A DNA stretch of 38,815 nt, taken from the IMG/VR virus record IMGVR_UViG_3300042401_000745, positions 1-38,815 of that record. The stretch is one strand, 5' to 3'. A program made the position numbers and the translations under genes. The notes below the pieces were generated by a model. It had not been told where the DNA came from, did no database searches, and worked only from the letters and a program-made list of their open reading frames with translations. The DNA comes from a virus. Positions 16,739 to 23,101 of the stretch are shown here, piece after piece (the stretch's first letter is position 1; each line of letters starts with the position of its first letter).

Positions 16739-17875
16739 ATGATAACTGATAAAGGTCAAGGAATTTTAGCAAAGTATCTTGTGGGTCAAGCACCCTCATA
16801 TGCTTCTTACATTGCTATTGGTTGTGGAGCAAAGCCTGTTCCATTAAATCATGTTTTTTCTAACCAAGAAAATGATGCTATAAAAAACAAAGAGTCTTTA
16901 GATTTTGAGATGTTTCGTGTACCAATAACTTCAAGGGGCTATGTAAATGAAAACAATATTAATAAGATTGTTTTTACAGCAGAACTACCAACCTTAGAAA
17001 GATATGAAATAACAGAGGTAGGGGTTTTCTCGGCAGGGTCAAACCCTTCTGCAGGATCAAACGATAGTAGAACAATCTTTTCTTTTAGTTCTGAAGAAAA
17101 CTGGCAGTATCATGGAGCAGAGCAAACAGTGGCTATCGAGTCCTATGAAGGTACTCTGGATACAGGGCTAAATAATATTATAAATAAGACAGATGTAGTG
17201 TTTCAAACAAATGCAGATAACCCAATCTTTACTACTCCAAAGCGTGAGGCAAGACGAGAAAGATGTAGATTTTTAAACAATATGGTGGCTTTACGTGGAG
17301 ATCTTTCAACAATCAACATTCTTTCAACTGGAAAACTTGCGATAGCCTCTGGCAACCACATACACCTAACTGGTGCATCTTTGGATTTTGACAAGGCATC
17401 TCCAAAAGATGATTTGCGATTAGCCTTTTCTTTGATAAATAAAAATGGAGAGTCTGATGTTCAACCAGATGAAGTAAGAATTATGTTAGAGTTTGGACAA
17501 GGAGATGACCATGGTGTGGGGCAGTATGCAAGATTTGAAACTGTTATAAAAGAATCTGATTCTGGTGTAGACTTTGCGACAGGAAGATACTTTGTATCTG
17601 TTAAAAAATTTGAAGAGTTAGTTAAGAGCACTGGTTTTACTTGGAACGTTGTTGATACTGTAAAGTTCTATGCTTCAGTAATAAAAAATGAAGTAGTTTC
17701 TGGTGATTACTATGTCTGCCTTGATGCATTAAGGCTAGAGAATACCACATCTTTAAATCCACTTTATGGATTAACTGGTTATTCAATTATAAAAAATACA
17801 GGATCAAAACCAATTGCAAAACTTCCCAACACTACAAATCACATTGAATTTAGATTTGGTTTGGATGTTGTATAG
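16739..17875 (+). CDS. Tail fibre / baseplate protein with fibre-type N-terminus
   Basis: The protein is 378 aa. The ATG follows TGAGGAA with about 6 bases spacing and lies 11 bases after the upstream stop. The N-terminus (ITDKGQGILAKYLVGQAPSY, then YIAIGCG) and the later RVPITSRGYV...ITEVGVFSAG follow the pattern of phage fibre N-terminal domains of the DUF3751 type, in which a small domain joins fibre to baseplate and ends in an EVGvF strand. The remaining 230 residues are strand-rich (IHLTGASLDFDKA, RIMLEFGQGDD) and could be a receptor-binding or spacer region. Assignment is by pattern and neighbours. The GTG of the next gene overlaps its TAG stop. Confidence 0.65.
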   Translation: MITDKGQGILAKYLVGQAPSYASYIAIGCGAKPVPLNHVFSNQENDAIKNKESLDFEMFRVPITSRGYVNENNINKIVFTAELPTLERYEITEVGVFSAGSNPSAGSNDSRTIFSFSSEENWQYHGAEQTVAIESYEGTLDTGLNNIINKTDVVFQTNADNPIFTTPKREARRERCRFLNNMVALRGDLSTINILSTGKLAIASGNHIHLTGASLDFDKASPKDDLRLAFSLINKNGESDVQPDEVRIMLEFGQGDDHGVGQYARFETVIKESDSGVDFATGRYFVSVKKFEELVKSTGFTWNVVDTVKFYASVIKNEVVSGDYYVCLDALRLENTTSLNPLYGLTGYSIIKNTGSKPIAKLPNTTNHIEFRFGLDVV

Positions 17876-18306
17876 TGGCTGATCAAGGAATAAAAAAAGC
17901 CACAGTTAAAAAGGCAGACCTTCCACCATTCAATGGAAAGACAAAAAGATATTCTGTAAGATATAGGATTGTTTCTGAAGATAAAAACAGATACTCTCAG
18001 TGGTCTCCATATTATTCTTTACCTGTTGAAACAACTACTCCAATAGAATGCTCTGTTTCTGTAACAAATAGAGTTGTAGATATGGTTTGGGCAAATAAAG
18101 GAGATCAGATAATTGTGTCCTATGATATTTATTTTAAGTATGGAACTGAAGACTGGAAGTATATGGAAACTACATTGACTAATCAATATAAAACTATTAT
18201 CCCAGAATCAGTATCTACCCTATTAGTGTCCCTACACAGAAGCACATATCCAAAAGTTTATTCAGAGGACAATGACTATTTTACTTCGAATCCGATATCG
18301 ATTTAA
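17875..18306 (+). CDS. Fibronectin-III-like tail/fibre accessory protein
   Basis: The protein is 143 aa and starts at GTG 17875, overlapping the previous stop (TAGTG). There is no strong ribosome site, so translational coupling is likely. After a basic N-terminal tail, RYSVRYRIVSEDKNRYSQWS and the later IIVSYDIYFKYGTEDWKYM match the strand spacing of a fibronectin type III beta-sandwich, with the Tyr/Trp positions expected for that fold. Such domains decorate tails or fibres and are thought to give weak glycan contact. The protein contains one such domain. The fold call is by eye. Confidence 0.6.
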   Translation: MADQGIKKATVKKADLPPFNGKTKRYSVRYRIVSEDKNRYSQWSPYYSLPVETTTPIECSVSVTNRVVDMVWANKGDQIIVSYDIYFKYGTEDWKYMETTLTNQYKTIIPESVSTLLVSLHRSTYPKVYSEDNDYFTSNPISI

Positions 18307-18315
18307 TGGTATAAT
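18307..18315 (+). promoter_or_regulatory. Extended -10 promoter (TGG TATAAT)
   Basis: TATAAT lies at 18310-18315, preceded by TGG at 18307-18309, giving an extended -10 box. The same AATGGTATAAT string recurs at 34446-34456 and, with one change, at 37114-37124. No clear -35 box is present. The ATG at 18325 is only 9 bases after the box and there is no ribosome site between them, so the transcript would carry almost no leader. Confidence 0.55.
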
Positions 18316-18324
18316 TGATACACT

Positions 18325-18771
18325 ATGGCAATAATTCCTTTACCTGAGCGTGGTCAACCACTAGATGTAGCATATATTTCTAAGTTGGCACAAGCAGTCA
18401 ACGATCTGTCAAAAGAAACACAGTCATCAAGATATAACTATGTGTCTATTGCTACAGAAGATGCTGGACCACAAAATAAAAAAATAACAGATGTTAGAGT
18501 TGTAACTAAAATTGAAAAAGTTACAACTACTAGTCAAAATGTTACCGCTAATGATGAACTTAAGTTTGCTTCAACCTTTGCTGGTGAATTTAAGTTTCCT
18601 CCAGTAGTAACTGCTACAGTAGTAAATGTAGGAGGAACACCTGCTGGAGCAGATGTCTCTATAGTTTTAAATAAACCAACAACCTCTGGAGTAGATGGGG
18701 TTGTAAAATTTAATCGTACTGGTTTGGTATCAACAAGTGTTAATCTTATTATAGTTGGCGTACCTAATTAA
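18325..18771 (+). CDS. Putative fibre-tip / receptor-binding protein
   Basis: The protein is 148 aa from ATG 18325, with no Shine-Dalgarno sequence but a consensus -10 box just upstream. The N-terminal third is helical (PLDVAYISKLAQAVNDLSKE), as in a trimerising stalk. The C-terminal part (FAGEFKFPPVVTATVVNVGG ... VNLIIVGVP) is a short strand-rich domain with the layout of small lectin-like (H-type lectin) tip domains: a strand with F-x-F, then PPVV, then a final IIVGV strand. As the last gene of the tail block, a fibre tip fits well. Function is inferred from arrangement only. Confidence 0.55.
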   Translation: MAIIPLPERGQPLDVAYISKLAQAVNDLSKETQSSRYNYVSIATEDAGPQNKKITDVRVVTKIEKVTTTSQNVTANDELKFASTFAGEFKFPPVVTATVVNVGGTPAGADVSIVLNKPTTSGVDGVVKFNRTGLVSTSVNLIIVGVPN

Positions 18772-18962
18772 TGTTAAAGTGTAAAAAATGTAATGGAAGA
18801 ATGTTTTTAGATAGGCAATACAGCACGGTAGGTCATCTTGAAACCTATTGCATTTCTTGTGGATCAAGAATTTTTTACAACCAACCAGAAAATTCTGCGG
18901 AGGGATCATGGCTACTAAAAAAGGAAGTATTGAGAGCGAAGGCTACAATGTCCTCCCTGTAA
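18771..18962 (+). CDS. Zinc-ribbon small protein
   Basis: The protein is 63 aa. The ATG overlaps the upstream stop (TAATG). Two Cys pairs, CKKC at residues 4-7 and CISC near residues 28-31, are separated by about 20 residues, which is the usual layout of a one-zinc ribbon. The rest is a short basic helix. Such proteins bind nucleic acid or other proteins. Its 3' end overlaps the next gene by 55 bases in another frame, so the C-terminal tail is constrained by two reading frames. Confidence 0.65.
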   Translation: MLKCKKCNGRMFLDRQYSTVGHLETYCISCGSRIFYNQPENSAEGSWLLKKEVLRAKATMSSL

Positions 18963-19450
18963 TTCCAGGGAACAAAAAAGTTTGGTTTTTAAATGGAGAC
19001 TTGGTAAGAGTACATCACCTAAATAAGTCTAATGGCATTATGTCTGTATACAATATAACAAAAGATCAAATTGAAAGTTGTCTAATTTCTGATTTTAAAA
19101 AGAAACGTGAAAGAGCATATACAGTAAGAGAGACTGCTGATTTAGTTAATCGTCATAAAAAGTATATGCCATCACTAATGAAACGAGGAGTTATTCCATT
19201 TCCAATGGGATCTCAAAAGGGTGGTGCAAGAGGATTTCAAGTAAGATCATATTATTCAGAATCCCAAGTAAGAGAGATCCGTGATATACTTGCTACACAC
19301 CATATTGGCAGACCAAGAAAAGATAATTTAATTACAAATGATATTACGCCCAGCAAACAAGAGTTGACACGAAGAATGGGCGATGGTATACTTACATATA
19401 CGAGAACTGAAGATGGTCGATTCATTCCAATCTGGTCTGAATCTATTTAA
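18908..19450 (+). CDS. MerR-like helix-turn-helix DNA-binding protein
   Basis: The protein is 180 aa from ATG 18908, chosen because GGAGGG sits 5 bases upstream. The longer frame from 18848 adds 20 residues inside the zinc-ribbon gene and has no ribosome site. Residues about 70-130 (YTVRETADLVNRHKKYMPSL ... YYSESQVREIRDIL) match the MerR winged-helix pattern: a recognition helix, a wing with YY-S, then a helix beginning with -QVREI. There is no metal-binding C-terminal effector domain. It sits between tail and replication genes and may control the switch between them or act in DNA replication initiation. That role is inference. Its 3' end contains the promoter for the next gene. Confidence 0.65.
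   Translation: MATKKGSIESEGYNVLPVIPGNKKVWFLNGDLVRVHHLNKSNGIMSVYNITKDQIESCLISDFKKKRERAYTVRETADLVNRHKKYMPSLMKRGVIPFPMGSQKGGARGFQVRSYYSESQVREIRDILATHHIGRPRKDNLITNDITPSKQELTRRMGDGILTYTRTEDGRFIPIWSESI
19364..19392 (+). promoter_or_regulatory. Promoter TTGACA-N17-TATACT
   Basis: A perfect -35 (19364-19369), a 17-base spacer and TATACT (19387-19392) with extended TGG at 19384-19386. It lies inside the 3' end of the HTH gene and should start transcription near 19399, ahead of the 68-aa gene and the helicase. Confidence 0.8.
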
Positions 19451-19464
19451 CGAAGGGTATGAAA

Positions 19465-19671
19465 ATGGAAAACGAAGACACAAAGGTATCTGTTACATTA
19501 GGATACACGCTTAACCTTGGCAACTTTCAATCACTAAGACTTGATCTTGGTATTGTAGATTCAAGACGTAATGGAGAAACTCCAGATCAAGCATTTGAGC
19601 GAGTCTACAAGTTTGTTGAAGACAAGTTGACTGAAAAGATTAACGAAGCAAAGTCTGAAATTAACGAGTAA
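19465..19671 (+). CDS. Small protein of unknown function
   Basis: The protein is 68 aa from ATG 19465. GAAGGG lies 8 bases upstream of this ATG, whereas the ATG at 19459 directly abuts it, so 19465 is preferred. The first half is strand-like (VSVTLGYTLNLGNFQSLRLD) and the second half a charged helix (AFERVYKFVEDKLTEKINEA). It has no cysteines, signal peptide or membrane segment. It opens the replication operon just after a strong promoter, so it is likely to be an early, well-expressed protein. I do not recognise the family. Confidence 0.7.
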   Translation: MENEDTKVSVTLGYTLNLGNFQSLRLDLGIVDSRRNGETPDQAFERVYKFVEDKLTEKINEAKSEINE

Positions 19672-19979
19672 TGGCCGAACGCAAAGACCGTATGGCTTTG
19701 CTTTCAAGATACAGCAAGTATCATACCGCAAGGTACGAGTCAAAGCCATCACTTAATTTAAACGTAGAACAGTGGGCCTCAGATGGCCTTGTAGAATCAT
19801 ACGGACTATCTGGCTGTTACGATATACTTGAGTATTACTTTTCAGTTGCAGAGAATCCATCTTGGAATTACTTTGCATACAATGCAGAAAAAATTTTACA
19901 GGCACAAAAAGATAAAAAACGGGATGATGAAGAGAGAGCAGAGCGTAGAAGAATGGCAAAGGAGTGGCTAAGTGAATAA
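19671..19979 (+). CDS. Unknown protein encoded just before the replicative helicase
   Basis: The protein is 102 aa. The ATG overlaps the upstream stop (TAATG) and its 3' end overlaps the helicase gene by 8 bases. The middle (YDILEYYFSVAENPSWNYF) is aromatic and helical. The last 35 residues are a very charged helix (QKDKKRDDEERAERRRMAKE). Tight coupling to the helicase gene makes a helicase partner or loader possible, but no loader motif (Walker A or AAA+) is present, so the role is open. Confidence 0.65.
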   Translation: MAERKDRMALLSRYSKYHTARYESKPSLNLNVEQWASDGLVESYGLSGCYDILEYYFSVAENPSWNYFAYNAEKILQAQKDKKRDDEERAERRRMAKEWLSE

Positions 19980-21192
19980 TACAGAGTCTAAACTAATCAC
20001 TGCAGTTCTTCAGGACAAGCAGATCCATGTGCTATTACAGGCAAACGTAGATAACCTTCTTAGAACTCATGGAGATATCTGGAACTTCATACGACTCTAC
20101 TTTGAAAATAACAAGTCACTTCCTCCTGCAGAACTGGTTACAGAAAAGTTTAGAGACTTCTCTCCAATTCCAAATGTTGGGGCAACAAAGCACCACCTTG
20201 AAGAGTTGCAAGGCGAATACTTAAACGATAGCCTTAAAGATATCTTGAGGTCTGCAGCAACTAATGTTCAGAATAATCAGGGCAACGTTGCACTAAATGA
20301 TTTAATTACACAGACATCAGAGTTAAAGAAAAATACTTCAGCGATTCGTGATATTGATGTAACTGATCTCGAGTCTGCAGTTGCATACTTTGAAAATCTA
20401 AAGATTCAGCAAGCAGCAGGTCACGTTGGAATTAAAACCAATCTTCCAGGTTTTGATAACTATCTGCCTTCTGGAATTATGCCAGGGCAGTTAGGAGTCT
20501 TTTTAGCATATCCAGGTATAGGAAAGTCATGGATGGCACTATACTTTGCTGTACAGGCCTGGAAACAGGGTAAGACACCCCTTGTAATCTCACTTGAGAT
20601 GTCAGAGACAGAAGTCCGTAACCGTGTATTTACAATCATGGGAGAAGGTCTTTGGTCACACAGAAAACTATCTAACGGAGATGTTGAGTTAGATACACTT
20701 AAGGCTTGGCATGAAAGACATTTAAAGGGTAAGCCAGAGTTTCATATCATTTCAAATGATCAGGGTGGAGAAATTAATCCTTCAGTTCTTCGTGGAAAGA
20801 TTGATCAGTACAAGCCAGACTTTGTAATCGTTGACTACCTTCAATTGATGGCTCCCAACCAGAAGTCAGATAATGAAACCGTACGAATGAAGAACCTTTC
20901 ACGTGAACTTAAACTAATGGCTATTGGTGAAGAAGTACCTATCATTGCTATCTCATCTGCCACCCCAGACGATGTAAATGATCTTAGCGGTGTTCCTACT
21001 TTGGGACAAACTGCTTGGTCAAGACAGATTGCCTACGATGCTGACTGGGTTATTGCTTTGGGTAGAGCATCAAACAGCGATATTATTGAGTGTGCCTTTA
21101 GAAAGAATCGTAATGGATTTATGGGAGATTTCCTTGTCCAAGTTGATTTTGACAAGGGATATTACAGATATAAAGATTATGAAGATAAGTAG
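19972..21192 (+). CDS. dnaB: Replicative DNA helicase, DnaB type
   Basis: The protein is 406 aa from GTG 19972, supported by AAAGGAG at 19958-19964 with 7 bases spacing. It unwinds DNA at the phage fork. The N-terminal 110 residues are helical (primase-interaction domain), followed by a linker and a RecA-like motor. Walker A is AYPGIGKS with K185 and S186. Walker B is FVIVDYLQL with D288. The region LISLEMSETEVRNR is typical of DnaB helicases (H2 motif). Length is near the 400-450 usual for phage DnaB. With the primase, ssDNA-binding protein and polymerase downstream it forms a phage-encoded replisome. Confidence 0.92.
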   Translation: MNNTESKLITAVLQDKQIHVLLQANVDNLLRTHGDIWNFIRLYFENNKSLPPAELVTEKFRDFSPIPNVGATKHHLEELQGEYLNDSLKDILRSAATNVQNNQGNVALNDLITQTSELKKNTSAIRDIDVTDLESAVAYFENLKIQQAAGHVGIKTNLPGFDNYLPSGIMPGQLGVFLAYPGIGKSWMALYFAVQAWKQGKTPLVISLEMSETEVRNRVFTIMGEGLWSHRKLSNGDVELDTLKAWHERHLKGKPEFHIISNDQGGEINPSVLRGKIDQYKPDFVIVDYLQLMAPNQKSDNETVRMKNLSRELKLMAIGEEVPIIAISSATPDDVNDLSGVPTLGQTAWSRQIAYDADWVIALGRASNSDIIECAFRKNRNGFMGDFLVQVDFDKGYYRYKDYEDK

Positions 21193-21193
21193 T

Positions 21194-21199
21194 TATAAT
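21194..21199 (+). promoter_or_regulatory. Candidate -10 box giving a leaderless start
   Basis: A perfect TATAAT lies 5 bases before ATG 21205, and there is no ribosome site in that gap. A start site 7 bases after the box would fall on the ATG. No -35 and no TGn are present, so the box is less certain than the others. Confidence 0.35.
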
Positions 21200-21204
21200 A
21201 TGGT

Positions 21205-21558
21205 ATGTCTAAAAGTAAGGAAAATATTCCTCCTACCTTCTATCATCATAAACCTATCAAAAAGTTCTACCTTGATGGGGTTATACATGATGAGTCAGCC
21301 CTTGGCAGACTTAAAGAAGAGTACGTTAGACTACTTGAATCAGAAATGCGACTATCAGGTTACGTACCAAGACTTGACATATTGCCAGATTTTACATTAG
21401 ACTATAATCATAAGAAAAAATATTTTGAATTTCAACTAACAGTACACGGGATATATACGGGGAGAAAACAAAGCGAATGGATAGCAGGAATAGACGGAAG
21501 CACACCAATCTATACACAAAAGAACAAATCAAAAGAGTTCTCACAGGAACAGGTGTAA
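21205..21558 (+). CDS. Unknown protein before the primase
   Basis: The protein is 117 aa from ATG 21205. No Shine-Dalgarno sequence is visible. TATAAT ends 6 bases before the ATG, suggesting a leaderless message. The middle has a helix (ALGRLKEEYVRLLESEMRLS) and a strand segment (KKKYFEFQLTVHGIYTGRK). No catalytic motif is visible. The last 82 bases overlap the primase gene in another frame, so the real 3' end might be debated, but the codons remain open up to TAA at 21558. The family is not recognised. Confidence 0.55.
   Translation: MSKSKENIPPTFYHHKPIKKFYLDGVIHDESALGRLKEEYVRLLESEMRLSGYVPRLDILPDFTLDYNHKKKYFEFQLTVHGIYTGRKQSEWIAGIDGSTPIYTQKNKSKEFSQEQV
21374..21403 (+). promoter_or_regulatory. 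Weak candidate promoter TTGACA-N18-TAGACT
   Basis: TTGACA (21374-21379) is followed 18 bases later by TAGACT (21398-21403), with no TGn extension. A start near 21410 would leave a 67-base leader before the primase ATG. The -10 deviates from the stronger set, so this may be chance. Confidence 0.3.
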
Positions 21559-22421
21559 CCATTGAGTCTGAGGTAGACTCAGACTATATAATCTTTTGTC
21601 CATATCACAACAACAATCGAACTCCTGCAGGAGAAATAGATAAAAATAATGGAACATTTTTTTGTTTTGCTTGTCATCACGTAACTGGACTTACAGAGTT
21701 TGTAATGCATATGTCAAATAGGACTTACTTTGAGGCTGCAAGATTTATTAAGAGCAAAGAAGTTGAAACAAGTATCGAGACTGATATTGACAAGGCTCTT
21801 TATAAAAAACCAGAGTTTACAATGTTTGATGAATTAGTTCTTAAACGTTTGCACAATAATCTTTTAACATCTGATAGAGCAAAAGACTATTTTAGTTATA
21901 GAAAAATAACAAAGTCTTCTGCATCAAAGTTTGCTTTAGGGTATTCAGATAAGCAGGACATGGTGACAGTTCCAGTTCATAGTCCAGAAGGACTACCAAT
22001 TGGATTTGTTGGAAGATCAATTGAAGGAAAAGAATTTAAGAATACTCCAGGTTTGCCAAAATCAAAAACACTTTTTAATTTGCACAGGGTAAAAAGTTAT
22101 GGCAAAGTTTACGTTGTAGAATCATCCTTTGATGCTATAAGGCTTGACCAGTGTGGATTTCCTGCAGTAGCAACACTTGGATCTAACGTATCAAACATAC
22201 AAATAGAATTGCTTCAGAAGTACTTTAATGATATAATTGTTATTGCAGACAACGATGAAGCAGGTGGAAATATGAAAACTAAGATAGTTGAAAAACTTGG
22301 TTCTCGTGTATCTGTTATACAACTAAATAAACAATATAAAGATATAGGCGACATGGACGATAAGTCAATTCAAGAACTGGACTTCCAGTTTGACAAATCA
22401 ATACAGTCTATGCTAAACTAA
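21477..22421 (+). CDS. DNA primase, DnaG type (zinc finger plus TOPRIM)
   Basis: The protein is 314 aa and lays RNA primers for the phage polymerase. The zinc-binding CHC2-type motif is C41-P-Y-H44 with C63-F-A-C66. The TOPRIM catalytic core shows VYVVESSFDAIRL (E215) and IVIADNDEAGG (D258 and D260). It is about half the length of bacterial DnaG and lacks a C-terminal helicase-binding domain, a short form common in phages. The start at ATG 21477 has GGGGAG about 13 bases upstream, a long gap, and overlaps the previous gene by 82 bases. No better in-frame start is obvious. The 3' end carries the promoter for the next operon. Confidence 0.9.
   Translation: MDSRNRRKHTNLYTKEQIKRVLTGTGVTIESEVDSDYIIFCPYHNNNRTPAGEIDKNNGTFFCFACHHVTGLTEFVMHMSNRTYFEAARFIKSKEVETSIETDIDKALYKKPEFTMFDELVLKRLHNNLLTSDRAKDYFSYRKITKSSASKFALGYSDKQDMVTVPVHSPEGLPIGFVGRSIEGKEFKNTPGLPKSKTLFNLHRVKSYGKVYVVESSFDAIRLDQCGFPAVATLGSNVSNIQIELLQKYFNDIIVIADNDEAGGNMKTKIVEKLGSRVSVIQLNKQYKDIGDMDDKSIQELDFQFDKSIQSMLN
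22390..22419 (+). promoter_or_regulatory. Promoter TTGACA-N18-TAAACT
   Basis: The -35 box is at 22390-22395 and the -10 box at 22414-22419, with extended TGC at 22411-22413. It overlaps the last codons of the primase gene and should start near 22426, giving a short leader containing AAAGGAG for the ssDNA-binding protein. The TGCTAAACT string is shared with the 30432 promoter. Confidence 0.8.
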
Positions 22422-22446
22422 CATAACAACACAAAGGAGAAAACAC

Positions 22447-23100
22447 ATGGCAATACTAAGAGGAATAAAAGAAATGGGTCCAGTACTAGATGGCCCAAAG
22501 GGTGGCGATGGTCCAAAGGTTAAGTGGCTAAAACTTGCTGACGGACAATCAGTAAAGATTAGATTCTTAGAAGAACTAGATGAAGATTCAGCAAACTATA
22601 ACGCAGAGCGTGGACTAGCAATTGTTGTATCAGAACACACAAACCCAAAGGACTATAAGCGCAAGGCTGTAGACACAATGGATACAGAAGGTCGTGACTG
22701 GGCTGAAGAAATGCACCGCAAGGATCCAAAGGCTGGCTGGAGAGCACGTCTTCGTTTCTATTGCAACGTTCTTGTAGACGATGGCATTGAAGCACCATAT
22801 GTTGCAATCTGGTCAATGGGTATCAGCAAGCAATCATCATTCAACACAATTCGTGAGTATGCACTTGAAACAGGAAGCATCTCAAATGTACAGTGGAAGT
22901 TAAAGCGTAATGGTCAGGGAACTGAAACCAATTACACTCTTATTCCATCTGCACCAGACAAGGAACCATTTAACTGGGGAGACATTAAGCCTTACCCACT
23001 AGAATCTGCACTACGCAAGGTTCCATACGCAGAACAAGAAGCGTTCTATTTGGGCTTTGATGGCCCATCTGCCACTTCAGCAACTAACGCTGATTGGTAA
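22447..23100 (+). CDS. Putative single-stranded DNA-binding protein, gp32-like
   Basis: The protein is 217 aa with a strong AAAGGAG site 8 bases before ATG. WLKLADGQSVKIRFLEEL near residues 26-43 is the strand pattern seen in gp32-like ssDNA-binding proteins of T4-like and other phages. A basic and aromatic body follows (ARLRFYCNVLVDDG, YVAIWSMG). The C-terminus ends in ATNADW; the short tail is less acidic than usual. It has its own promoter at the head of the polymerase and recA block, as expected for a protein needed in bulk at replication forks. No OB-fold proof is possible by eye, and an alternative is another core replication accessory factor. Confidence 0.65.
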   Translation: MAILRGIKEMGPVLDGPKGGDGPKVKWLKLADGQSVKIRFLEELDEDSANYNAERGLAIVVSEHTNPKDYKRKAVDTMDTEGRDWAEEMHRKDPKAGWRARLRFYCNVLVDDGIEAPYVAIWSMGISKQSSFNTIREYALETGSISNVQWKLKRNGQGTETNYTLIPSAPDKEPFNWGDIKPYPLESALRKVPYAEQEAFYLGFDGPSATSATNADW

Positions 23101-23101
23101 T

